A stretch of DNA of 49,760 bases, taken from contig NZ_JBHRTA010000031.1 of assembly GCF_042646065.1 (NCBI RefSeq), positions 1 to 49,760 of the forward strand, given 5' to 3'. The translations under genes and the position numbers were made by a program. Within the stretch, counting starts at the first letter, position 1; each line of letters opens with the position of its first letter. Positions 23,981 to 32,497 of the stretch are shown in pieces. The notes under the pieces were generated by a model that was not told where the DNA came from, made no database searches, and worked only from the letters and a program-made list of their open reading frames with translations. The DNA comes from Parapedobacter deserti (GTDB lineage Bacteria > Bacteroidota > Bacteroidia > Sphingobacteriales > Sphingobacteriaceae).

Positions 23981-25615
23981 TTATAATCCGTACATTTCGT
24001 TGGTCGCCGTGTTTCCCAAAAGGCTATCCGATGTAGTAAACGCGGTTATTAGCTTTTGTTTAACGCTACTATTAACGTCGTTCCATTTAGGCAGGCGTAG
24101 GCGGCGTAAGTATTGCGCTTGCATGCGCAAATACCCGCCTCGCATTTTCACAGCGTACGAAGATAAAAACAATTTAGGGATATCCGAACTCAAAACGGCT
24201 TGCAGCGCTCTCAAATCCCAATCGTCGGTAGCGATATAGTAAAGATTATGGTGTGGGTAAAATTCGCCAGTATCGAAAACAGTAAACAACTCCTGCTTAA
24301 TATCAGGTATCAATAATTTAGGGGTGAACTGCAAGGAGGGATAAACTCGGTCAAGAGTCTTATACCATTTATCCGGTTGCTTTTTTGCGCAATACCTATT
24401 CTTAAGCCGTTCTTCATTTTGGTGGAAGTAATTCCTCAATTTCGGAAATTCTTCCAAATTCACCAAGGAACCATCTTCGCCATAAGGATTGATTAAAAAA
24501 TTACCCGGCCATTGAATTTGTCCAGTTGCTAAGTCCTTTGTTTTCACTAAAGGAATCAGCCGGTCATCTTCAACGTCGAGCTCAGCCTTTTTGCCAATAA
24601 AAATATGATCCGCTCCCGTCGCCGATCCAATACCAATAGTACAGCCTGCTTCATTAATGAGCGGAAAGTTCCTTTCAATTTGCGAGACTATCTGCTGTGT
24701 CGACCTGGAATTGAGAATCCACGGAGCGGCGCCATTCACAAAATCGCTCCGGCGTCGGTCACAGGTCTCAACTTCACGTGATTGATTCAGCGAAGTATAG
24801 AGTGTAGGCAAGTCGGCTATATCTGGGGACCTATCTATAACCCAGGTCGAGCTTGGTTTTTTATTCTGGATGACGAAAATACCGGGGTACGCATCAACTT
24901 CCTTTTTAAAAGCTGGTGTTTCGCTCAAGTTGATATAGGCGTGTAAGTGGTATTGCTCCGCGATCAACGCCCGAAGCCTGGCGCCATACTTGTTTTTTAT
25001 CCACCGATCGGCACAGATAAATGTAAGAGTGCCATTCTCAGCTAACAGGCTGAGGCTCCGCTCAATGAATGGAACGTATAAATCAGCGCGCTCCGTCATC
25101 GTTTGATGACTTTTCCGATACGCAGCCAACCGATCAGGGAGGATCGACTCAAGGCGTACATAAGGAGGGTTGCCAAATACATGCGTAAATTTTGTGTCAA
25201 GCTCGCACAGCAGAAAATCTTGATTTAAGATCCATTGATTTGCCAGATAGCTGGCTTGGTCGGGGCCGACACCGTACTCGAGGAGCTCGTCGATTACCCT
25301 GTCGCGAGTGTGCGTGACATTGAAACGATTGAGTTCGACGGCTCGAAGCGCATCTTTAAGATCGGTGACGGTATGTTCGCTAATGCCCACATGATGCTGA
25401 TAACATTGCAGTAAACGCTTTACGATTGGAATAACAAAATCTCCCTCGCCACAGGAAGGCTCCAATACGCTATACGTATAAAGTGGTTTGTCTATCGTAT
25501 ACCCACCCAGGTCAAGCATAAAAGCAACGACCTCTGGTCGCGTGAAAACCTCGCCGAGCGCCGAAGCCAGAGTTTCTTCTTTAGTTGACGGATATACTAA
25601 TCGAACACTTGCCAT
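23981..25615 (-). CDS. PaeR7I/XhoI-type DNA adenine methyltransferase
   Basis: About 544 residues from ATG 25615; a TTG at 25642 would add nine. AdoMet-binding motif I VLEPSCGEGDF lies at about 50-60, and the catalytic motif IV GNPPYVRLE at about 147, the gamma-class N6-adenine order. The C-terminal half holds the target-recognition part, ending LLGNTATNEMYGL. It is the cognate modification enzyme of the endonuclease nine bases downstream. A CTCGAG site lies within this gene at 25277-25282, so the gene itself would be a target without methylation. An unknown 124-residue gene lies just upstream. Confidence 0.9.
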   Translation of the reverse strand: MASVRLVYPSTKEETLASALGEVFTRPEVVAFMLDLGGYTIDKPLYTYSVLEPSCGEGDFVIPIVKRLLQCYQHHVGISEHTVTDLKDALRAVELNRFNVTHTRDRVIDELLEYGVGPDQASYLANQWILNQDFLLCELDTKFTHVFGNPPYVRLESILPDRLAAYRKSHQTMTERADLYVPFIERSLSLLAENGTLTFICADRWIKNKYGARLRALIAEQYHLHAYINLSETPAFKKEVDAYPGIFVIQNKKPSSTWVIDRSPDIADLPTLYTSLNQSREVETCDRRRSDFVNGAAPWILNSRSTQQIVSQIERNFPLINEAGCTIGIGSATGADHIFIGKKAELDVEDDRLIPLVKTKDLATGQIQWPGNFLINPYGEDGSLVNLEEFPKLRNYFHQNEERLKNRYCAKKQPDKWYKTLDRVYPSLQFTPKLLIPDIKQELFTVFDTGEFYPHHNLYYIATDDWDLRALQAVLSSDIPKLFLSSYAVKMRGGYLRMQAQYLRRLRLPKWNDVNSSVKQKLITAFTTSDSLLGNTATNEMYGL

Positions 25616-25675
25616 ATATTGAATAGGTCGGTCGTCAAACAATATGCCTTCGTGTCTGATTTCATGCCGAAGTTA

Positions 25676-26050
25676 TTAATTTCTCAATGTTTTATCATAA
25701 ATAGTATATTCCTTTGTCTTTTTTGAATCTTCCTCTCCCAGATACTTCAATCTAATGTTCGTCATTTCATCGTTATTTGGATAACGGTTTCCCCATTTTT
25801 CATGTATAAATATCGAAGATGAGTTAGGGCATGTGCTGGACGAAATTACGATTAGCCTATCATAAGGATATGTATCCTCCGGTAGAGACATTAATATTTT
25901 CTTTTTAAGTCTTATGTTCTCCGGTTGTTGCGACAATTCTACTAATAATTTATAAAGGTTTTTATCTTCTGATATTATGCGATCAGTCTCTCCATGCAAC
26001 CTTTGTTGATATCGTGTGGCTGAAATTTTGGAAGTGGGTAGTGTCGTCAT
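25676..26050 (-). CDS. Hypothetical protein upstream of the R-M genes
   Basis: 124 residues, hydrophilic, with helical N-terminal TRYQQRLHGETDRIIS and a middle YDRLIVISSSTCPNSSSIF strand region. No family recognised. It lies between the XRE-type regulator and the methyltransferase gene, all on the minus strand, ending 60 bases before the latter. Position suggests part of the restriction-modification operon, perhaps a regulatory or accessory protein; this is inference only. Confidence 0.55.
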   Translation of the reverse strand: MTTLPTSKISATRYQQRLHGETDRIISEDKNLYKLLVELSQQPENIRLKKKILMSLPEDTYPYDRLIVISSSTCPNSSSIFIHEKWGNRYPNNDEMTNIRLKYLGEEDSKKTKEYTIYDKTLRN

Positions 26051-26263
26051 AAGATATTAATTTATAACAAATATAAAACTCCAAATTGTCATTCTGTTAC
26101 TAAATTTATTAACATCTTAATCTTTGCTAACATCTTTTATTTTAATGCTGTCAGTTTTATTAGTCGTCCGAGCTGTTTCCGGCCAACCTTCATGCTTTCT
26201 TCCAACCTCGATGATATGAATGCCATAAAAGACTGTTTTCACATTCCTGGGTTTTCCAAGATG

Positions 26264-26848
26264 TTAATCATCATTGGTCGTTTCCTCTTCAACGCTGACA
26301 ATTTCTTTTCCTTGAGCAGTAGTCGTGTACGTGTTGACGACATTCCCCTCTTTGTGCCGCTGATGTAACGTAAGCCAACCCGCTTCAATAGCAGCCTTTA
26401 ATGCCACTTGGAATTTTGGAGATTTGCGTTGCAGGCCAACGTGTTTTAGGATTTCGTCATCTGTTTTTCCGGCGTCGATAAATGGTAGTATCGCTGCAAT
26501 CCTTTTTATCTCCTGTAGGGTCAGGTTATGTTTGTCAACCAGTTTGTTCTCGGTTAACCCATTTGTGATATTGGCAATTATTTTTTCGGACGGAGATATT
26601 TCTTCTTTTAATCCTAAGTGGCCGAATAAGTCGTTTTGCATTTTGCAGGGACCGACATTAATAGCCTTAGCTATAAGCTGTAACTCGTACGCCCTTAAAA
26701 AACTCTTTTCATCATAGCATAGTCTATTTAGTCGTGTTAGGCTGATACCAACCTTTCGGCAAACATCCGATTTGTTTACCGATCGGTCTGCTAGATATTT
26801 ACCAAACGGTGTGAGTGTTTTTGGTGTGTTCGATTTCTTATTTGGCAT
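26264..26848 (-). CDS. XRE-type HTH regulator of the R-M locus
   Basis: 194 residues. Residues about 12-62 form an XRE-like helix-turn-helix: FGKYLADRSVNKSDVCRKVG, then ISLTRLNRLCYDEKS and ELQLIAKAI. The C-terminal part has a second winged-helix-like region (LTLQEIKRIAAILPFI and FQVALKAAIEAGW). It is larger than the small controller proteins of many type II systems but is in the right place, upstream of the R-M genes in the same direction, to act as one. The upstream intergenic region carries two direct repeats and a palindrome that could be its operators. A simple HTH regulator unrelated to the R-M genes is the alternative. Confidence 0.75.
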   Translation of the reverse strand: MPNKKSNTPKTLTPFGKYLADRSVNKSDVCRKVGISLTRLNRLCYDEKSFLRAYELQLIAKAINVGPCKMQNDLFGHLGLKEEISPSEKIIANITNGLTENKLVDKHNLTLQEIKRIAAILPFIDAGKTDDEILKHVGLQRKSPKFQVALKAAIEAGWLTLHQRHKEGNVVNTYTTTAQGKEIVSVEEETTNDD

Positions 26849-26892
26849 TTCTGTGATGTCAAGCTTTGTTAAAAGTATTTAATCACATTTTA

Positions 26893-26936
26893 TTGATACA
26901 TTTTGTTGTTATTTTGATACATAATGTATAACTTTG
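26893..26936 (+). promoter_or_regulatory. Promoter with repeated operator-like sequences
   Basis: TTGATACAT occurs twice as a direct repeat (26893-26901 and 26914-26922), and ATACATAATGTAT (26917-26929) is a palindrome. They overlap a rightward Bacteroidota promoter: TTG at 26906-26908, 20 bases, then TAACTTTG at 26929-26936. They lie 45-90 bases upstream of the divergent HTH gene, the likely binding protein. The rightward transcript has no clear gene at once downstream. Confidence 0.6.
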
Positions 26937-27077
26937 CCGTAGTTAACGTTTCTGGAACAAAGAAATTTATTATGGAGTAAGTTTGTGAGAGAAACTAAAT
27001 AGTACATTCCGAAAATCTTGTGACGAAAAGTAGGACATTCAGAACACAAGGAGTAGGAAAGACCTTTGCCTTATTGC

Positions 27078-27192
27078 TATCTTTGTATGGCAGTAAGGCT
27101 TGGTCGCCCTGCTTGGATTGTGTTCGGCCGTCGAAAGACGGTGGTGGTCCTACACCTTCGTCGCAGTCCAAGCATTAAGGGCGGCCTTTTTA
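27078..27192 (+). ncRNA. Candidate structured small RNA with own promoter
   Basis: TATCTTTG (27078-27085) is a good -7 element. The RNA that would start near 27091 folds as nested stems: AAGGC (27095-27099) with GCCTT (27184-27188), GCCCT (27106-27110) with AGGGC (27178-27182), and GCTTGGA (27111-27117) with TCCAAGC (27167-27173). Inside are a GAAA-capped hairpin CCGTC/GACGG (27128-27141) and GGTG/CACC (27143-27156). A T-run follows at 27187-27191, so the closing stem could act as terminator. I know no named RNA family that fits. It could be a trans-acting small RNA or a leader of the downstream genes. Confidence 0.5.
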
Positions 27193-28136
27193 ATTCCTTC
27201 TTTATTGTTCTTGGTTTTCGGAATCAGTTTGATAACGAAAGCCAATGAAACCAGAGAACAGAACCATCGAATCTGAAGCCGTCCAGCCTATTCAAGATAG
27301 GAGGGATGATGGTCATTTGGAATCCAAAACGTGGAAGATTTCCACGAGTAACCTTTACCGATCCGTCGTAAAATCTCCTGTTTGACTTTGGGTAAGATTC
27401 GGATTCATAACCAATTCTTACATCTAAATCAAACAATAGAATGAAGCAAAATTTACGCTTAACGGCCATGCTTTGGCCTTTACTGAGGCTGTTTGCCCTT
27501 CGCTTATTGCGATCGACAGGGCCTAAGTCAACTAGCCAACATATATACGTCGGTTCCATCGGCAGGATTACCAACCGCCTTATTGGGCGGAGTGCGGGAC
27601 GGCTTCGAGACCGCTCCCAGACTGCTGCGGTCACACTGGCGGTATCGGGGCGTTCCGCTAGGGGGCACAGTGCTGTTTTTAGGCAGCGAACCCCGAACGA
27701 GACTGCCGGAATACCGCACGAAGGCCCGACCAAGATGCGGAGCCGTTTGGGCGCGGATTTACCAAAGGGTAAACCCTACATGGAGACATGCTTCCGCCCA
27801 CCTTCCCTTACCCTTCCTTCGGGTCCTATCCCCATGTGTCCCGCATATACTTCGGTAAAAAGCCCAAAAAGCGGCACTTTAGCGAAGGGTAAGCGGCTAT
27901 ATAGCGGGAGAAAGGGGCATAGGGAGGGGAATGCGACGGAGGATGGATTGCTACAGCGTGATACCGGAGGCCGCCTGAAACCAGATTCGGTGCTTGGTGC
28001 TAACTCCGAGCTAACTCGTATTGCACTCCATGCCCTCCGACCAAACCAAGGTAGCACGGAGTCCAAACCAAGACCAAAGGAAGACCAAACGGAGCTCCGA
28101 AGAAATCTCGAAGAATCATGTGTTTGTACCCATGCG
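27193..28136 (+). other. GC-rich stretch without a convincing gene
   Basis: About 940 bases between the RNA candidate and the TlpA-like gene. The frame of the TlpA-like gene stays open back to an ATG at 27441, but the 232 extra residues are rich in R, P, G, S and T with no domain or signal features, and both strands show several overlapping open frames, as GC-rich noncoding DNA does. A short hairpin GTGGAA/TTCCAC lies near 27330-27346. The stretch may be a long leader of the TlpA/SusC/SusD operon or contain structured RNA. I see no gene that I can support. Confidence 0.5.
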
Positions 28137-29243
28137 ATGGCCCCAGCCCGCTACGGGCTGGGCCTCGCTTTGGGGGCAATGGCGACACTGTTTCTGACGG
28201 TCATGTGTTTGTATGCCGTGCAGCCGGTCTCCGCCCAAGAGGCGGGACCTGCGGCTACGGCAGTAACAGACATCAAGCCACTCCAAATCGGCGATACCAT
28301 CCCCGAGGCGCTGTGGCATTTGCCGTTGCAGGTGGTAAACCATCCGGAGGGGATTACCTCCTTTATGCTTAGCAAATACAAGGGGAAAACCATCCTCCTT
28401 GATTTTCTATCTACCGGATGCAGCGGTTGTATTGCGGCTATTCCTAAATTGGAAGCTGCTCAAGATAACTTCGGGGGCGATGTGTACATCATAGCCATTA
28501 CGTCGCAAAAGGAAAATCAGGTGGCTGCGTTTATTCCTAAGAATAAACACACCCGCAACACCCGGTTGCCTTTTGTGGTGGAAGATAAGATATTGAAACA
28601 GCATTTTCCCCATCAATACATTTCTCATGTGGTATGGGTGGATTCGAAAGGCATAGTCCGGGCATTTACCGGTACCAAACATGTTACTACGCGTACTATC
28701 AACGAGCTTCGAAGTGGCGTGCCACTTAATTGGCCTGTAAAAACGGAAACTACTTCGTTTTTCAACGCGCCGCTGGTCACATTACAAACGGGATCTAATG
28801 TATTACCGAACAATGCAAGACGTCGATTTCATTATGCTGTGATTACGGGATATACGGAGGGGGTAGGGCCGCATGTAGCTACCGAGCAAGATAGCTTGAT
28901 GGGAATTGAACGTGTGTCGTTTCGGAATCGTACAATTCTTGACTTGTATCTCATTGCAGTAAATCGGTTATATAAACTCAGACCGCATCAGATTGTGCTG
29001 GACGTGGCTGAACCTTCAGCTTATACCTATTCAATGGCTGATTTTTCATCCGTTACAACTGAGCAATGGTACCAACGTCATGCCATTTGCTACGAACGCA
29101 CGGTTCCTTTGGGCACATCCAAATCGGTACAGCGTAAATACATGCTTGCCGATCTCAATAGTTTATTGAACCTGAATGGGCGTATGGAAGTCAGGAATGG
29201 CGAAACTTGTTTTGTTCTTTCGGAAAACGATAACACTAACTAA
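28137..29243 (+). CDS. TlpA-like thioredoxin-fold exported protein
   Basis: 368 residues from ATG 28137. A signal peptide ends at about VSAQ (residue 34). The thioredoxin-like domain follows: GKTILLDFLSTGCSGC with a C95-S-G-C98 pair, VYIIAITSQKE, and the strand HVVWVDSKGIVRAFTG. The last 150 residues are not thioredoxin-like. In Bacteroidota such TlpA/AhpC-type proteins often precede SusC/SusD genes (recollection). The gene ends 16 bases before the SusC start. The in-frame extension to 27441 is rejected. A later start at 28179 is possible. A strong hairpin lies over the start region (28142-28162). It probably acts in periplasmic redox or substrate handling. Confidence 0.8.
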   Translation: MAPARYGLGLALGAMATLFLTVMCLYAVQPVSAQEAGPAATAVTDIKPLQIGDTIPEALWHLPLQVVNHPEGITSFMLSKYKGKTILLDFLSTGCSGCIAAIPKLEAAQDNFGGDVYIIAITSQKENQVAAFIPKNKHTRNTRLPFVVEDKILKQHFPHQYISHVVWVDSKGIVRAFTGTKHVTTRTINELRSGVPLNWPVKTETTSFFNAPLVTLQTGSNVLPNNARRRFHYAVITGYTEGVGPHVATEQDSLMGIERVSFRNRTILDLYLIAVNRLYKLRPHQIVLDVAEPSAYTYSMADFSSVTTEQWYQRHAICYERTVPLGTSKSVQRKYMLADLNSLLNLNGRMEVRNGETCFVLSENDNTN

Positions 29244-29259
29244 TACACTTAAACCCAAA

Positions 29260-32200
29260 ATGAAAACGATCATCGCGTGCATTTTGCACATCATTTTTAT
29301 TATGGTGGCCCAAGGCCAAACGTACATCATCAAAGGGCGCGTGCTGAATGCGGCAGACAGTCTCCCTATCCCAAATGCCGGTATCCGGGTGGCCGACATT
29401 GGAGCCACCCGTACCGATGGCGACGGCAGGTTTGAAATAAAACTGATGGAAAGCCGTGTGACGCTCCGTGCCTCACATATAGGCTTCCAGCCGCAGGAAC
29501 TGAAGATCTCACTGCCCCTTACCGCTTCGCTTACCATTATGCTGCACTCAGCAGCACAGCAGTTGGATGAGGTGGTGGTGTCTACGGGTTACGAGGAGAT
29601 TCCGCTTGAACGGGCTACCGGATCATTTGAAAAAATAGACAACGCGCTATTGAATCGTAGCGTAAGCATGGACGTGCTAAGCCGGATTGAAAACGTGACC
29701 TCAGGAATACATTTTGACCGCCGGGGGGCTAGTTTCAATAACGCTGGCCGACGTCCGAATCATGAAATCTATGTTCATGGCATAAGTACACTTCGCGATG
29801 GTGCCGTAGCCGGGAATTCGCCGTTAATCATACTTGATAACTTCCCTTATGAGGGTGATATCAACAATATTAATCCAAATGATATTGAAAGCCTAACCAT
29901 ATTGAAAGATGCTGCCGCTGCTTCGATATGGGGGGCCAAAGCTGGAAATGGCGTAATTGTAATTACCAGTAAGAAAGCGCGGTATGAACAGCCCATCCAT
30001 GTGAGCTTTAGTGGAAATGTGAATATAACAGACAAACCCGATCTTTTCCAGCATCGAATCATCGATGTTTCGGATTTGATCGATGTAGAAAAATACCTCT
30101 TTTCCCAGGGTTTTTATAGCAATCAGGAAAATAGCCGTGCTAAACCCGCACTGTCGCCGGTGGTAGAAATTCTGATCAAACAACGAGACGGATCGATCGA
30201 TGAGGATGAAGCACAACGGCTAATAGACGGATATCGAAAGCAAGATACCAGAGACGATATGTTAAGTTATACATACCGGCAAGCCGTGCAGCAACAATAT
30301 GCTTGGAATATGAGTGGCGGATCGGCCAAGCATCGCTTCTTACTGGGATTGGGGTATGACAATGCGTTACCCTCCCAAGTAGCTAGCAAACATGATCGCA
30401 TGACATTACGTTTGGAGAATTCATTCCGACCCAGTGATAAGTTGGAGTTATCAACCGGGATAAGATGGACAAACAACCGCCAATACAATGCTACATTGTT
30501 CGGGGCATATACGGATAATGGCTTTCGTTTTCCTTATGTGAAGTTGGCGGATGAGGTGGGCAATCCATTGGCGATTCCCAACGATTATCGACTGGGATTT
30601 GTCGATACGGCAGGCAACGGCCGGCTGCTCGATTGGCAATACAGACCGTTGGAAGAGCTTCAAAATTACACGCTCATCACTAAAAGCCAGGAGCTGTTAG
30701 CGAATTTTGGAGTACAGTACAAACTAACCGCGGCGTTGCGCGCGGATGTCAAATACCAGTATGTTCGAGGTGGTTCAACGGGTCGAGATTACTATGATGT
30801 TTCTACCTACTACGCGAGGAACTTGATTAATAGAGGGACAGAAATGGTAAACAACCAATTGATCTATCATTTTCCACTGGGTGGGATTTTAAAGCAAAGT
30901 TATGCCACACGCCAAAACCATAATACACGAGCGTTATTAAATTACGCCGAAAAATGGCACGGCAACCATGCCGTTCATGCGTTGGCTGGGGTGGATATTA
31001 CGCAGACGAGCTTCGAGGCGGGGGGATTCAATACTTACGGCTACGATGATGAATTACTGACCTATGCCAATAATATCGATCATACATACCGTTATCCGGT
31101 ATTTGCTAATCTTGCTTCCACTGAAAACGTACCATATCCTGTGGCTGATTTTGCAAACACTATGAATAGATTCGTGTCGTACTTCTCCAATGCATCGTAT
31201 ACGTACAAGGATAGATACACGGTAACCGCTAGCGCCCGGCGTGACGCATCGAATTTATTCGGCGTAAACACGAATAATAAATGGACTCCACTTTGGTCTG
31301 TAGGTGCGAGCTGGGCCGTACACCATGAAGAGTTTTTCAGTTCAAACGCACCGCAGTTGTTGAAACTAAGGGCTACTTATGGTTTTAGCGGAAATGTCGA
31401 TAATAGCATGAGTGCGCTTACAACAATCTATTATTCAAATAATGCCGCTTCGACCGGCGTTGATTGGCCTGCAGCAATGCTGAACTATCCGCCCAACCCA
31501 GCACTGAGATGGGAAAAGGTAGGGAATGTCAACATCGGCGTGGATTTTAAGTTAGTGGGTGCGCGGTTATTCGGCAGTGTAGATTTTTATCAGAAATTCA
31601 CTAACGATCTGTTGCAGGAAGCACCTTTGGACCCAACGACCGGCCGTACAAGCATGACAATGAATGTGGCTAATACGCGCAGCCGTGGTGTTGATGCAAA
31701 TATTCGGGGAAGAATTCTTGTCAAGAGCATTTCATGGGATGCAAATCTATTGTTTAGTTACAACAACAGTTGGATAACGAAATCCGAACGCGAGTATGCC
31801 AATCCTCGGGCATATGTGAGCACGGGAAGCTTATCATTTACCGAAGGGACAATCGCGTTTCCGGCGTATAGCTATAAATGGGCCGGCCTCGACCCCCAGA
31901 CCGGTGAGCCTCAAGGCTATTTAAACGGAGAAATCAGCAAGGACTATCGCGCAATAACGTCCAACCAGACAACCCTTGAGGATTTGGTGTTCCATGGCTC
32001 GGCCCGTCCTTTGATTTTTGGTTCGCTGCGGAATGATCTAACTTATAAAGGCGTTTCGATATCGGCCAATATCAGCTGGAAATTTAAATATTTTTTTAGA
32101 AGGGCAGGGATGGACTACACGAAGTTATTGAACAGCCGCGACGGCCATATCGACTTCTATCATCGGTGGAAGAAGCCCGGTGACGAACAATTCACGCATG

Positions 32201-32478
32201 TTCCGGCGTTTAGCTATCCGATAAATCCGCAAGCCAATACGTTCTATCAAAATGCAGAGGTGCTTATGGAGCGTGGCGACCACATACGGCTTCAGGATAT
32301 CCGCATTGGATACGCATTTTCCGGTGAAAATGAGCGGTTCAAAAGCGCTCAATTTTTTATATGCGGTAATAACCTGGGTATACTATGGAGGGCAAACAAA
32401 CTTGCGTTAGATCCTGATATGAGTGGAAACATCCCGTTCCCACGAAGCTACAGTTTGGGGCTTAACATCAATTTCTAA
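29260..32478 (+). CDS. SusC-like TonB-dependent outer-membrane transporter
   Basis: 1072 residues. Signal peptide MKTIIACILHIIFIMVAQGQ, then a carboxypeptidase-regulatory-like domain (IKGRVLNAADSLPIPNAGIRV to about residue 90), the plug with LIILDNFPYEG..INNINPNDIESLTILKDAAAASIWGAKAGNGVI, and a long beta barrel ending FPRSYSLGLNINF. These are the hallmarks of SusC/RagA proteins, which take up ligand delivered by the SusD lipoprotein using TonB energy. Start ATG 29260 is 16 bases after the TlpA-like stop; the open frame upstream to 29176 overlaps that gene. SusD follows after 19 bases. No glycan-degrading enzyme gene is adjacent, so the substrate cannot be inferred. Confidence 0.93.
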   Translation: MKTIIACILHIIFIMVAQGQTYIIKGRVLNAADSLPIPNAGIRVADIGATRTDGDGRFEIKLMESRVTLRASHIGFQPQELKISLPLTASLTIMLHSAAQQLDEVVVSTGYEEIPLERATGSFEKIDNALLNRSVSMDVLSRIENVTSGIHFDRRGASFNNAGRRPNHEIYVHGISTLRDGAVAGNSPLIILDNFPYEGDINNINPNDIESLTILKDAAAASIWGAKAGNGVIVITSKKARYEQPIHVSFSGNVNITDKPDLFQHRIIDVSDLIDVEKYLFSQGFYSNQENSRAKPALSPVVEILIKQRDGSIDEDEAQRLIDGYRKQDTRDDMLSYTYRQAVQQQYAWNMSGGSAKHRFLLGLGYDNALPSQVASKHDRMTLRLENSFRPSDKLELSTGIRWTNNRQYNATLFGAYTDNGFRFPYVKLADEVGNPLAIPNDYRLGFVDTAGNGRLLDWQYRPLEELQNYTLITKSQELLANFGVQYKLTAALRADVKYQYVRGGSTGRDYYDVSTYYARNLINRGTEMVNNQLIYHFPLGGILKQSYATRQNHNTRALLNYAEKWHGNHAVHALAGVDITQTSFEAGGFNTYGYDDELLTYANNIDHTYRYPVFANLASTENVPYPVADFANTMNRFVSYFSNASYTYKDRYTVTASARRDASNLFGVNTNNKWTPLWSVGASWAVHHEEFFSSNAPQLLKLRATYGFSGNVDNSMSALTTIYYSNNAASTGVDWPAAMLNYPPNPALRWEKVGNVNIGVDFKLVGARLFGSVDFYQKFTNDLLQEAPLDPTTGRTSMTMNVANTRSRGVDANIRGRILVKSISWDANLLFSYNNSWITKSEREYANPRAYVSTGSLSFTEGTIAFPAYSYKWAGLDPQTGEPQGYLNGEISKDYRAITSNQTTLEDLVFHGSARPLIFGSLRNDLTYKGVSISANISWKFKYFFRRAGMDYTKLLNSRDGHIDFYHRWKKPGDEQFTHVPAFSYPINPQANTFYQNAEVLMERGDHIRLQDIRIGYAFSGENERFKSAQFFICGNNLGILWRANKLALDPDMSGNIPFPRSYSLGLNINF

Positions 32479-32497
32479 ACATAAAAACGAATGCATT

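Noticed and set aside
27441..28136. N-terminal 232-codon extension of the TlpA-like gene
   Set aside because: Composition is unlike protein, the plausible signal peptide begins after it, and several other frames are open in the same GC-rich DNA.
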